NCBI GenBank assembly: GCA_903928955.1
Contig: CAIYTD010000359.1
Span: 1 to 14,500 of the forward strand
Origin: Oligoflexia bacterium
Lineage (GTDB): Bacteria; Bdellovibrionota; UBA1018
Length of the DNA stretch: 14,500 nt
Direction of reading: 5' to 3'
The translations under genes were made by a program, and so were the position numbers. The notes under the pieces were generated by a model. That model saw only the letters and a program-made list of their open reading frames with translations, made no database searches and was not told the origin of the DNA. Shown here in pieces: positions 7,407 through 14,365 of the stretch (positions within the stretch are counted from its first letter, which is position 1; the number at the start of each line of letters is the position of its first letter).

Positions 7407-7775
7407 GTGAAAATTTTACAGGACTGTCTTTTTTGTAAGATGGGCTGCCGTGAAAGCGTAGTTCAAAAACTCTACGAAGATGAGGGGTTTTTTTGCATTC
7501 GAGACATTCACCCACAATCAAAAAGTCATTTTCTCGTCATTCCCAAGCAGCATATTGAGTCTTTAGAGAGCGTTTTTCCAGAAAATGGCCCTAAAAAAAA
7601 TGATTTAATAGGAAAGCTTTTTGAGTTTGTCACATTTGTTGCTCGAGAGGAACGGATGTTACCGGAGGGATTTAGAACTGTCATTAATACAGGTAAAGGG
7701 GGCGGTCAAACGGTTTTTCATCTACATGTTCACTTATTAGGAGGCGAGCCTTTAGGGGGTGCCTTTGGAATCTAA
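7407..7775 (+). CDS. HIT-family (HINT-like) nucleotide-binding protein
   Basis: The 122-residue product belongs to the histidine triad superfamily of small nucleotide hydrolases or transferases, whose bacterial members typically act on nucleoside phosphoramidates. The triad HLHVHLLGG has His105, His107 and His109, preceded by GGGQTVF. DCLFCKM near the N-terminus supplies the CxxC pair that often joins in zinc binding in this family. The physiological substrate cannot be read from the sequence. The GTG start at 7407 is supported by GAGGAG at 7393-7398, eight bases upstream and inside the end of murA. The gene is the last of its operon. Confidence 0.92.
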   Translation: MKILQDCLFCKMGCRESVVQKLYEDEGFFCIRDIHPQSKSHFLVIPKQHIESLESVFPENGPKKNDLIGKLFEFVTFVAREERMLPEGFRTVINTGKGGGQTVFHLHVHLLGGEPLGGAFGI

Positions 7776-7780
7776 CATTT

Positions 7781-8176
7781 TCATTTATCTTTTTGATCTA
7801 GCATAATCCCTAAAAGGGACTTCATTTTATTTTTTTGGATTTTGATCGCATTGCGGTACATATTAATTCCAAGGCTAGTTTGAATCGTCTTTTTTTTGTT
7901 TTGGATGAAATGCGCAAGTTGAAGTAAAGAATGACTTAAGCCTGAAGGGGGGGGGTTAGAATCTACTAAACTGAGATGAGTTTGAGGTTGTTCTTCAAAA
8001 TCCTGTGGTTGATGTCTCTGAAAAGGTTGGTTTTTTTTGTCTTTTGAAACAAATAGGACGTCATCCTCCGTAGAAGTAGAAATAGGGGTTAGGAATTGAG
8101 TCAATACAGAACGAACACGAGGAATCACGCAATTCTGCTCTTTCTGCCGAGATTGAAACAGATTGAATCTTTGCAC
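7781..8176 (-). CDS. unrecognised small protein, doubtful gene
   Basis: A minus-strand frame of up to 131 codons fills the gap between the HIT gene and the palmitoyltransferase-like gene, ending five bases from the convergent HIT stop. I do not recognise it. The product is rich in Gln, Lys, Ser and Pro and very poor in Gly and Ala, with a disordered-looking first half. The last 50 or so residues could form a basic amphipathic helix (LLQLAHFIQNKKK, then MYRNAIKIQKNKMKSLLGIML). The first possible start is a GTG at 8176, which follows an in-frame TGA and has no ribosome site. A GTG at 8128 has AAAGAG nine bases upstream and may be better. A terminator-like hairpin lies just upstream on the same strand. 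A run of nine C (7955-7947) sits in the frame. There is no signal peptide. Confidence 0.35.
   Translation of the reverse strand: MQRFNLFQSRQKEQNCVIPRVRSVLTQFLTPISTSTEDDVLFVSKDKKNQPFQRHQPQDFEEQPQTHLSLVDSNPPPSGLSHSLLQLAHFIQNKKKTIQTSLGINMYRNAIKIQKNKMKSLLGIMLDQKDK
7807..7836 (+). terminator. possible weak terminator of the murA-HIT operon
   Basis: A five-bp stem (7807-7811 with 7815-7819) and three-base loop are followed by CTTCATTTTATTTTTTT. It lies about 30 bases beyond the HIT stop codon. The stem is short and only half GC. It also lies inside a possible minus-strand reading frame. Confidence 0.35.
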
Positions 8177-8178
8177 TC

Positions 8179-8217
8179 AAAAAAGTGCGTAGAAGGATTC
8201 GCTTCTTACGTGCTTTT
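8179..8217 (-). terminator. hairpin with minus-strand T tract, possible terminator or attenuator
   Basis: Bases 8181-8195 pair with 8202-8217 in a 15-bp stem with one bulged base and a six-base loop. Read on the minus strand, the structure runs into six T (8184-8179), as an intrinsic terminator would. On the plus strand only four T follow. It lies directly upstream of the farthest possible start of the minus-strand reading frame, so it could attenuate that frame or end a transcript coming from the right. Confidence 0.45.
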
Positions 8218-8268
8218 CGGAACTTTTTATAGGAACTTAAGTAAAAAGTGCTGCGTAAAGTACTTCTT
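8181..8268 (+). repeat. two diverged copies of a short block
   Basis: A block starting AAAAGTGC, with GCGTA close behind and ending CTTCTT, occurs at 8181-8207 and, diverged, at 8244-8268. Each copy can fold: the first is the left arm and part of the right arm of the 15-bp hairpin, and the second forms a six-bp stem (8246-8251 with 8260-8265). GGAACTT also occurs twice between them. No known repeat family is recognised. Confidence 0.35.
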
Positions 8269-8306
8269 AACCAATATTAATTAAATCAACTATTTGGAGT
8301 AAGCGG

Positions 8307-8335
8307 TTGACCGTTCCATTAGCTGATGTTAACAG
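8307..8335 (+). promoter_or_regulatory. weak candidate promoter of the palmitoyltransferase-ruv operon
   Basis: TTGACC (8307-8312, five of six) is followed after 17 bases by TAACAG (8330-8335), which matches only three of six -10 positions. Transcription would start near 8342 and so cut off the first of the two hairpins described downstream. A promoter farther to the left is equally possible. Confidence 0.25.
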
Positions 8336-8385
8336 TTGGTTTCTAAAATCGAGACTAACCGGGGATTCTTCACTCCCCTAAAGGA
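8335..8385 (+). promoter_or_regulatory. tandem hairpins before the palmitoyltransferase-like gene
   Basis: Stem 1 pairs 8335-8343 with 8351-8359 (nine pairs, two of them G-T). Stem 2 pairs GGGGA (8361-8365) with TCCCC (8374-8378) around an eight-base loop. The likely ribosome site AAGGA (8381-8385) follows three bases later, with a long 12-base spacing to the ATG. The TCC within stem 2 could alternatively pair with GGA of the ribosome site, so the two foldings could be mutually exclusive. Regulation is an inference. Confidence 0.4.
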
Positions 8386-8397
8386 TAATAAGCCGGT

Positions 8398-9639
8398 ATG
8401 GATATTTTTTTAAAATGTCGGGAATATGAGGATGCAAAACGTGTTCAAGCGGCTGGAGTATATCCTTATTTTCGGCCAATTGAATCCACTGCAGGCTCCA
8501 CCGTGGTGACACATGGTAAACGCAGGGTGATGATAGGATCCAATAATTATTTAGGATTGACGCATCATCCGAGGGTCCAGGCTGCAGCGAAGTCAGCAAT
8601 TGATCGATTTGGAACTGGATGTACGGGTTCTCGATTTTTGAATGGGAATCTAGTCATTCATGAAGAATTGGAGCAGCAGTTAGCTCGATATTTAGGGAAA
8701 GAATCCTGCCTTGTTTTTAGTACTGGTTTTCTGTCGAATCAAGGTGCACTTTCCTGTTTAGTGGGTAGAAATGATGTGATTTATAGCGATCGAGAAAATC
8801 ATGCTTCCATTATTGAGGGAACACGGGTTGCTCTGGGAGATACCATCAAGTTTCGTCATAATAATATGGCTGATCTTGAGAGAGTTTTGATTAATACTCG
8901 CCAAAAATACGAAGGAGCATTGATTGTTGCTGATGGTGTTTTTTCTATGTCTGGAGATCTTTTTGATTTTCCAAAAGCCGTTGAGCTAGCTAAAAAATAC
9001 AATTGTAGAATGTATGTCGATGATGCGCATGCTCTTGGAGTCATGGGCCCCAAAGGTCAAGGAACTGAGCACCATTTTAATATGGTGGGGGCTTCCGATT
9101 TAGTGATGGGAACCTTTTCGAAATCCTTTGCTTCTATTGGGGGTTTTGTTGCCGGAGAGGTAGATGTTATTGAATATATTAAACATAAGTGTCGACCTTT
9201 TATTTTTAGTGCTGCAATGCCGCCTCCAGCTGTTGCTACTGTTTTAGAGTGTCTTAAGATGGTGGAAGAAGAGCCTCAGCATCTTGCTTCGCTTTGGAAA
9301 AATGCTCGTAAAATGAAGCGGGAACTAGCACTTTTGGGTTATAATACGTTAGGCAGTAAAACTCCTATTATTCCTTTATTGATTGGAGATGATTTTACTG
9401 CGTTCGCCTTTACTCAAAAACTTTATGAACATGGGGTATTTGCTACTCCAGTGGTGCGCCCTGCAGTTCCGGATGGATGTGCCCTCATTCGTACGAGTTA
9501 TATGGCCTCTCATACAGAATCAGATCTAAATTATGTACTGGAAGTTCTTGAAACTTTAGGTAAGGAATTTGGGATTATTGGAAATCAGGGCCGGCAAGAG
9601 GAGCTTGCTGCTCTTGCTCATACTCATTTTGGGGTTTAA
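8398..9639 (+). CDS. serine palmitoyltransferase-like alpha-oxoamine synthase
   Basis: This 413-residue protein is a fold-type I PLP enzyme of the alpha-oxoamine synthase family, which condenses an amino acid with an acyl thioester and releases CO2. His135 in DRENHASI stacks on the cofactor. Asp208 and His211 lie in YVDDAHALG. Lys242 in GTFSKSFASIGGF forms the Schiff base. That last motif, the N-terminal GVYPYFRPIES and the GSRFLNGNLVIHEELE stretch match my memory of bacterial serine palmitoyltransferases more than KBL, ALAS or BioF, which favours 3-ketosphinganine synthesis from serine and palmitoyl thioester. Length is close to the soluble bacterial enzymes. KBL or BioF activity cannot be excluded from sequence alone. 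The gene is followed after four bases by a GNAT-like gene and then ruvCAB. The ATG at 8398 gives the expected N-terminus. Confidence 0.8.
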   Translation: MDIFLKCREYEDAKRVQAAGVYPYFRPIESTAGSTVVTHGKRRVMIGSNNYLGLTHHPRVQAAAKSAIDRFGTGCTGSRFLNGNLVIHEELEQQLARYLGKESCLVFSTGFLSNQGALSCLVGRNDVIYSDRENHASIIEGTRVALGDTIKFRHNNMADLERVLINTRQKYEGALIVADGVFSMSGDLFDFPKAVELAKKYNCRMYVDDAHALGVMGPKGQGTEHHFNMVGASDLVMGTFSKSFASIGGFVAGEVDVIEYIKHKCRPFIFSAAMPPPAVATVLECLKMVEEEPQHLASLWKNARKMKRELALLGYNTLGSKTPIIPLLIGDDFTAFAFTQKLYEHGVFATPVVRPAVPDGCALIRTSYMASHTESDLNYVLEVLETLGKEFGIIGNQGRQEELAALAHTHFGV

Positions 9640-9643
9640 AAAA

Positions 9644-10780
9644 GTGTATCAAATCAAGCTGGTTGAAACTAAGTCAGATTGGTCTGATTTTATTGATCTG
9701 CCTTGGTCTCTTTATCCGGGTGATTCGAATTGGGTACCTCCTTTAAAAATTGCAGTGCGTGATTTACTCGATTTAAATAAGAATCCTTTTTTTAAGCATG
9801 CAACTCTTTATCCCCTTATTGCTTATCAGGATGGAAAATGTGTTGGCCGGATTGCTGGAATTATTGATGCAAATCACAATAATTATCATGAAGAAAAGAC
9901 TGCTTTTTTTGGTTTTTTTGAAGTGATTCATGACCAACAGCTTGTTCAATTATTGATGAAAAAGATCATGGAATGGGCAAAAAATCAGGGTATGAATCTA
10001 TTGAGAGGGCCGATGAATCCGAGCACGAATCACGAGTGTGGGCTACTGGTAGAAGGATTTAACGATCCACCTACTGTGATGATGACGTATAATCCACCTT
10101 ATTATGCTCAATTATTAGAGGGGGCTGGCATGTCTAAAGCCAAGGACCTTTATGCTTATACTATTTCTAGAAAATCTCAGTTTTCTGATCGTTTAATTAT
10201 TCAAGCCGATCGCCTACGAAAACGAGGGAAAGTTTCTATTCGAGCTGTCAATATGAAGCATTTTTCTCAAGAAGTGGAGACTCTCTTAGAGATCTACAAT
10301 GATGCTTGGGAGAAAAACTGGGGCTTTGTTCCTATGAACCCAGATGAGTTTCGGCATCTTGCTCGAGATATGCAGCTCATAATGGATCCGAGGCTTTGCT
10401 TAATTGCTGAGGTAGGAGGAAAAGCAGTGGGATTTGCTTTAACACTTCCTGATGTAAACCAAGCTATTCAGAAGGTAAAGAATGGTAAGCTTTTACCAAC
10501 AGGCATCTTTAAGCTGCTTTGGAATCTCAAGGGCCCCGGAAAAAAGAAGACCATCAATCGTTGCCGAATATTGACCTTGGGCATTCGAAAAGCTTATTAT
10601 GAATATGGGATTGGCCCATTACTTTATACTGAGTATTACAAACGGGGTCCAGACTTGGGTTACCCAGTAGGTGAAGCGTCTTGGGTTTTGGAAGATAATA
10701 AGCCGATGAATAAGGCATTAAATAGGATGTGTGGAGAACGAACCAAAGTCTATCGAATTTATGATCAATCTCTGGTTTAG
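9644..10780 (+). CDS. GNAT-like protein, candidate bacterial ceramide synthase
   Basis: With a GTG start at 9644 (GGGG about nine bases upstream, four bases after the previous stop) the product has 378 residues. A longer frame from 9569 would overlap the upstream gene by 71 bases and is rejected. Recognisable blocks are RGPMNPSTNHECGLLVEGF at 121-139, MMTYNPPYYAQLLEGAG at 146-162, NWGFVPMN near 225-232, an AEVGGKAVGFAL strand at about 255-266 typical of GNAT folds, and ASWVLEDN near 345-352. There are no transmembrane segments. The fold call (acyl-CoA N-acyltransferase) is fairly safe. The bacterial ceramide synthase described in Caulobacter is, as I recall, a GNAT-related protein of similar size. 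Linkage to a palmitoyltransferase-like gene makes N-acylation of sphinganine the best guess. It abuts ruvC with no gap. Confidence 0.78.
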   Translation: MYQIKLVETKSDWSDFIDLPWSLYPGDSNWVPPLKIAVRDLLDLNKNPFFKHATLYPLIAYQDGKCVGRIAGIIDANHNNYHEEKTAFFGFFEVIHDQQLVQLLMKKIMEWAKNQGMNLLRGPMNPSTNHECGLLVEGFNDPPTVMMTYNPPYYAQLLEGAGMSKAKDLYAYTISRKSQFSDRLIIQADRLRKRGKVSIRAVNMKHFSQEVETLLEIYNDAWEKNWGFVPMNPDEFRHLARDMQLIMDPRLCLIAEVGGKAVGFALTLPDVNQAIQKVKNGKLLPTGIFKLLWNLKGPGKKKTINRCRILTLGIRKAYYEYGIGPLLYTEYYKRGPDLGYPVGEASWVLEDNKPMNKALNRMCGERTKVYRIYDQSLV

Positions 10781-11380
10781 ATGCGCATTTTAGGGGTGGA
10801 TCCGGGCTCTCGTTTCACGGGATACGGATGTATTGATCAACTGGGGAATCAACTGCGTCATGTGACTCATGGTACTCTACGGTTGCCTCGTACCAGTGGT
10901 AAGAGTCTAGTGCCTTTTGAGGAGAGGCTCCTTGCTATTTATAATGGTCTTTCTGAAATCATTCGAGAATTTCAGCCTCAAATTATGGTTGTCGAGAAAG
11001 TGTTTATTGCTAAAAATCCGCTTTCTGCTCTCAAGCTGGGAGAAGCTCGAGGAGCAGCAGTATTAACGGGGAAAATTCATCAGATGGAACTTGCTGAATA
11101 TAATCCGACACAAGTCAAGCTAGCGATTGTTGGGCACGGGCAAGCAGCGAAAGATCAAGTTGCTAAAATGGTGCAGATCCTGATTGGACCTCAAGAGTTT
11201 TCTACTTATGATGCTTCTGATGGGTTAGCTTTAGCTATTTGTCATGCTCAATTTATTCGATCGATCGGGAAGAATCAGTCAGCCCATTTGAGGAGCTTGC
11301 AGGGCTTGTCAAAACAGCGTAATAAGAAAAGATTCACTTTAGCAGAGTCAGTAGGGGCTACTTTACCGAAGAAAGTATAA
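10781..11380 (+). CDS. ruvC: Holliday junction resolvase RuvC
   Basis: RuvC is a dimeric RNase H-fold endonuclease that nicks two strands of a Holliday junction symmetrically. The start MRILGVDPGS carries catalytic Asp7. The other acidic residues are Glu72 (VVEKVF), Asp144 and Asp147 (YDASDGLALAICH). The 199-residue length exceeds the usual 170 or so, because about 35-40 mostly basic residues follow the catalytic core. The ATG directly abuts the stop of the upstream gene with no intergenic base and no clear ribosome site, so reinitiation by terminating ribosomes is likely. ruvA starts three bases after the ruvC stop. Confidence 0.96.
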   Translation: MRILGVDPGSRFTGYGCIDQLGNQLRHVTHGTLRLPRTSGKSLVPFEERLLAIYNGLSEIIREFQPQIMVVEKVFIAKNPLSALKLGEARGAAVLTGKIHQMELAEYNPTQVKLAIVGHGQAAKDQVAKMVQILIGPQEFSTYDASDGLALAICHAQFIRSIGKNQSAHLRSLQGLSKQRNKKRFTLAESVGATLPKKV

Positions 11381-11383
11381 GGA

Positions 11384-12037
11384 ATGATTGGATATTTACA
11401 GGGTGAAATTCTTGAAAATGTCGATGGTAAGCTTTTAGTAGGGGTGGGCGCTCCTCTCACGGGCATGTTAGGTTATTCTATTTCTGTTCCTCAAAACGCT
11501 GGATATGCAGCCAATAGGGTAGGAGAACGTGTAGAGCTTTTTGTTTATTCTCATATTCGAGAAGAAGCTTTTGATCTCTATGGTTTTCATTCCAAACTGG
11601 AAAAAGAATTGTTTCTAACGGTCCTGAGTGTCAATGGGATTGGTCCTAAGAGTGCATTGGGAATTATTTCAAGTGTAGAGCCGGGTGAGTTTGTGGATGC
11701 TATTATTCAAGGGGATCAAGCATTTTTAACGCGCATTCCTGGGATTGGGAAAAAAACTGCAGAGCGAGTTGTGGTTGAGCTCCGAGATGTTTTGAAGAAG
11801 AAGGTAGATCTAGGGGTATTTTCTATCAGAGAGGGTTCTAGGAAATGGACTCATCCCATTTCTGCAGAAAGTATTTCTCAATCGAGCTTATTTCAAGATG
11901 CAAAGTCTGCTCTTTTGGGTCTAGGTTATCGGGAGCAGACCGTACATCAGCTTTTAAATCGTGTTTTACAGGATGAGAATTTTCATCCTCAGCGAGCAGA
12001 GGATCTGATTCGAACGGCTCTACAGCAACTTGCCTAA
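11384..12037 (+). CDS. ruvA: Holliday junction branch migration subunit RuvA
   Basis: RuvA forms tetramers that hold the Holliday junction open and load the RuvB motors. The 217-residue product starts MIGYLQGEI, an OB-fold domain of about 65 residues. It then has two helix-hairpin-helix motifs, VNGIGPKSALGI at about 83-94 and IPGIGKKTAERVV at about 118-130. A flexible linker (about 140-165) leads to a C-terminal RuvB-binding domain beginning near ALLGLGYRE. It is slightly longer than the E. coli protein. The gene sits in the usual ruvC-ruvA-ruvB order, three bases after ruvC. Confidence 0.97.
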   Translation: MIGYLQGEILENVDGKLLVGVGAPLTGMLGYSISVPQNAGYAANRVGERVELFVYSHIREEAFDLYGFHSKLEKELFLTVLSVNGIGPKSALGIISSVEPGEFVDAIIQGDQAFLTRIPGIGKKTAERVVVELRDVLKKKVDLGVFSIREGSRKWTHPISAESISQSSLFQDAKSALLGLGYREQTVHQLLNRVLQDENFHPQRAEDLIRTALQQLA

Positions 12038-12055
12038 GTGCTTAGGAAGAGGAAT

Positions 12056-13126
12056 ATGGACTCCATTGAACTACCCAGAATTGTTAGCCCTGAGTTGCAA
12101 TCGGATCGAGAAGAGCTACCAGAACAAGGTTTAGAAAAAAGTCTTAGGCCCTCTTTTATGGGGGAGTATATTGGACAAAAAAAAGTTAAAGAAAACCTTA
12201 GTCTCTTTATGGAAGCAGCTCGAGTGCGAGGGGATGCTTTAGATCATGTTTTATTAGCTGGCCCGCCGGGTTTAGGTAAAACCACCTTGGCTCATATTAT
12301 TGCACATGAAATGAACGCTCAAATTCATATAGTTACGGGTCCTAACGTTGAAAAAAAAGGCGATTTGGCTGCTATTTTGAGTAATCTGCAACCTGGAGAT
12401 GTACTTTTTATTGATGAAGTGCATCGTTTACAGAAAACCATCGAAGAAGTTCTTTATGGAGCGATGGAAGATTTTAAATTGGATCTCATTATTGGGCAGG
12501 GGCCTGCAGCGCGTACGCTCCGTATGGATCTTCCTAAATTTACTCTTGTGGGAGCAACTACTCGAACCGGATTGCTTTCTAGCCCGCTTCGAGATCGATT
12601 TGGGGTTCAGCTGAGATTAGACTTTTATCCTGTCGAGGAATTGGAAAAAATTGTGCATCGTTCGGCAGATGTTTTGGCTATCCAAATAGATGGATGTGGG
12701 GCAAATGAAATAGCGCGCCGCTCACGTGGGACACCCCGTATCGCGAATCGACTCTTAAAACGAGTGAGAGACTTTGCACAGGTAAGAACAAAAAATGGTC
12801 AGGGAGTGGGTACTTCGATTACACGCCAGATTGCTCAAGCAGCTCTTGCTCTTTTTGAGGTGGATATTCTGGGCTTAGATCCTATGGATCGTAAATTTTT
12901 GTTCACTATTATTGAAAAATTTGATGGCGGTCCTGTCGGAATAGAGACGCTTTCCTCAGCAATTGGAGAGGAAAGGGACACTCTAGAGGATGTCTATGAG
13001 CCTTATTTGCTTCAAGAAGGTCTTATTCAAAGAACTCCTAGGGGAAGAATGGCAACTCGCATAGCCTACCATCATCTTGGAATCCTAGGGAACGAAGAAA
13101 AAAGTACAGATTCTGATTGTATTTAG
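12056..13126 (+). CDS. ruvB: Holliday junction branch migration ATPase RuvB
   Basis: RuvB is the AAA+ hexameric motor that drives branch migration with RuvA. The 356-residue product has Walker A GPPGLGKT (69-76), Walker B VLFIDE (116-121) and sensor 1 ATTRTG (167-172). Arg finger residues lie in LRDRFG (178-183) and sensor 2 in GTPRIANRLLKR (225-236). A winged-helix C-terminal domain has GLIQRTPRGR near 322-331. The ATG at 12056 follows AGGAAGAGG and is preferred to the in-frame GTG at 12038, which directly abuts the ruvA stop and would add six residues. It is last in the operon. The final ten or so residues are polar and not conserved. Confidence 0.97.
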   Translation: MDSIELPRIVSPELQSDREELPEQGLEKSLRPSFMGEYIGQKKVKENLSLFMEAARVRGDALDHVLLAGPPGLGKTTLAHIIAHEMNAQIHIVTGPNVEKKGDLAAILSNLQPGDVLFIDEVHRLQKTIEEVLYGAMEDFKLDLIIGQGPAARTLRMDLPKFTLVGATTRTGLLSSPLRDRFGVQLRLDFYPVEELEKIVHRSADVLAIQIDGCGANEIARRSRGTPRIANRLLKRVRDFAQVRTKNGQGVGTSITRQIAQAALALFEVDILGLDPMDRKFLFTIIEKFDGGPVGIETLSSAIGEERDTLEDVYEPYLLQEGLIQRTPRGRMATRIAYHHLGILGNEEKSTDSDCI

Positions 13127-13173
13127 AGTTGTTGCAGAAACGATACACTTTATTCGTAGATTGATGGAGAGAT

Positions 13174-13194
13174 AGACACACTTGAGTCTTTTTT
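13174..13194 (+). terminator. weak terminator-like hairpin after ruvB
   Basis: AGAC (13174-13177) pairs with GTCT (13186-13189) around an eight-base loop, and the stem runs into TTTTTT. With four pairs it is weak, but it is the only such structure within 100 bases of the ruvB stop. The rest of the 13127-13367 spacer is AT-rich with no supported gene. Confidence 0.3.
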
Positions 13195-13254
13195 AATAAT
13201 GAAGCAATTTTTAATAATAGGAAAACAACAATCAGATTTATGTTGTAAGTTTTT

Positions 13255-13282
13255 GAAATTAAAGAGTAATCGTTTATTTTTA
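13255..13282 (+). promoter_or_regulatory. weak candidate lpxC promoter
   Basis: TTGAAA and TATTTT, each matching four or five consensus positions, are 16 bases apart in the AT-rich spacer, about 85 bases before the lpxC ATG. In such AT-rich DNA a match of this quality may arise by chance. Confidence 0.25.
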
Positions 13283-13367
13283 AGAAACGAAAATGATGGA
13301 TTGGAAGGAGAATTTTTTTGGGCATGTTCTTTGCTTTGCTTAATGAGTGTGAAAAGCGAGGAGAGCC

Positions 13368-14288
13368 ATGATTTTACAACGCACTCTAAAAAATAAAGTC
13401 TCTCTTCAAGGAATAGGGGTTCATTCAGGCAAATCCAGTCGGGTTACTCTGAGGCCTGCTCAGCCGAATAGAGGAGTTCTTTTTGTTCGAACCGATCTCC
13501 CGGGCGCTCCTGAAATTGCAGCTCATTATAAAAATATTGTTAATACACAGCTAGCCACTACATTGGGTTACGGAGGAGTGACTTTAAGTACAGTGGAGCA
13601 TGTTCTTGCGGCTCTTCAAGGCTGTGGAGTGGATAACGCCATTATTGAAGTAGATGGCCCCGAAGTTCCTATTATGGACGGAAGTTCAGGAGCCTTTTGG
13701 GAGGCTATTCAGTCCGTTGGTGTTGAATCTCAACTGCAAGCACGTCCTTACCTGGCTCTTCGTAAAAAAGTGGAATTAAAGATAGGCGAGAAATGGGCCC
13801 TTGTTGAGCCTTCTTCGCATCTTGAAATTCATGGCTCTATTGAGTGGGATCACCCTTCTATCGGATACCAAGAGTTTCATTATCAGGAAGGTAAGACTGA
13901 ATTTAAAGATCTCGCTTGGGCAAGAACATTTGGTTTTCTGAGAGATGTAGAAATTTTGAAAAAAATGGGTCTAGCTCGGGGCGGATCTTTAGAAAATGCA
14001 GTTGTTCTAGATCATGCTCTTGTTTTGAATCCCGATGGACTTCGCTTTCCAGATGAGTTTGTCAAACATAAGATTTTAGATGCATTAGGAGACTTCAAAT
14101 TAGCTGGGATTTCGATTCAAGCTTATATACGGCTGCATCGGGGCGGTCATGATCTTCATAGTCAGCTTTTAACTGAAATTTTTAAAGACCCGGATAATTT
14201 TGAAATTATTGATGTATCTGAGAGGGAGGAAAAGCGTTTTCTCGGGATGCATGCTGCATTGGTGAGGGGATTTGTTGCAAGTTTTTAG
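13368..14288 (+). CDS. lpxC: UDP-3-O-acyl-N-acetylglucosamine deacetylase LpxC
   Basis: LpxC is the zinc deacetylase of the committed step of lipid A synthesis, in the cytoplasm. The 306-residue length equals the E. coli enzyme within one residue. Metal ligands are His78 (TVEHVLAAL, with catalytic Glu77), His234 and Asp238 (HKILDALGDF). The catalytic His261 lies in HRGGHDLHS. The VDGPEVPIMDGSS block (95-107) and ARTFGFLRD (185-193) are standard. The ATG at 13368 has GAGGAG about five bases upstream. The gene is separated by 241 bases from ruvB and is followed by a compound hairpin terminator, so it probably forms its own transcription unit. It shows that the organism makes lipopolysaccharide-type outer membrane lipid. 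Confidence 0.97.
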   Translation: MILQRTLKNKVSLQGIGVHSGKSSRVTLRPAQPNRGVLFVRTDLPGAPEIAAHYKNIVNTQLATTLGYGGVTLSTVEHVLAALQGCGVDNAIIEVDGPEVPIMDGSSGAFWEAIQSVGVESQLQARPYLALRKKVELKIGEKWALVEPSSHLEIHGSIEWDHPSIGYQEFHYQEGKTEFKDLAWARTFGFLRDVEILKKMGLARGGSLENAVVLDHALVLNPDGLRFPDEFVKHKILDALGDFKLAGISIQAYIRLHRGGHDLHSQLLTEIFKDPDNFEIIDVSEREEKRFLGMHAALVRGFVASF

Positions 14289-14365
14289 TCTTTTTTTTTG
14301 AGTCCTTAGGCTATTCTAGTTGTTTAATGTATTGTTGAATGACTCCTAATGAATCACCACTCTTC

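Noticed and set aside
7947..7955. Assembly or sequencing error at the nine-G run
   Set aside because: It cannot be judged from one sequence. Kept as a finding because the frame is open across the run at this exact length.
9569..9643. Extended N-terminus of the GNAT-like gene, with a Leu-rich segment
   Set aside because: The hydrophobic run is an out-of-frame reading of the end of the upstream gene. The GTG at 9644 just after that gene's stop gives a sensible soluble protein.
13038..13325. Minus-strand frame of 95 codons across the ruvB end
   Set aside because: It overlaps the conserved RuvB C-terminus, has no recognisable motif, and lies in AT-rich DNA where chance frames are common.
13199..13396. 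Plus-strand frame of 65 codons before lpxC
   Set aside because: No ribosome site, overlap with the lpxC start in another frame, and an odd composition. lpxC has a strong GAGGAG and full motifs.
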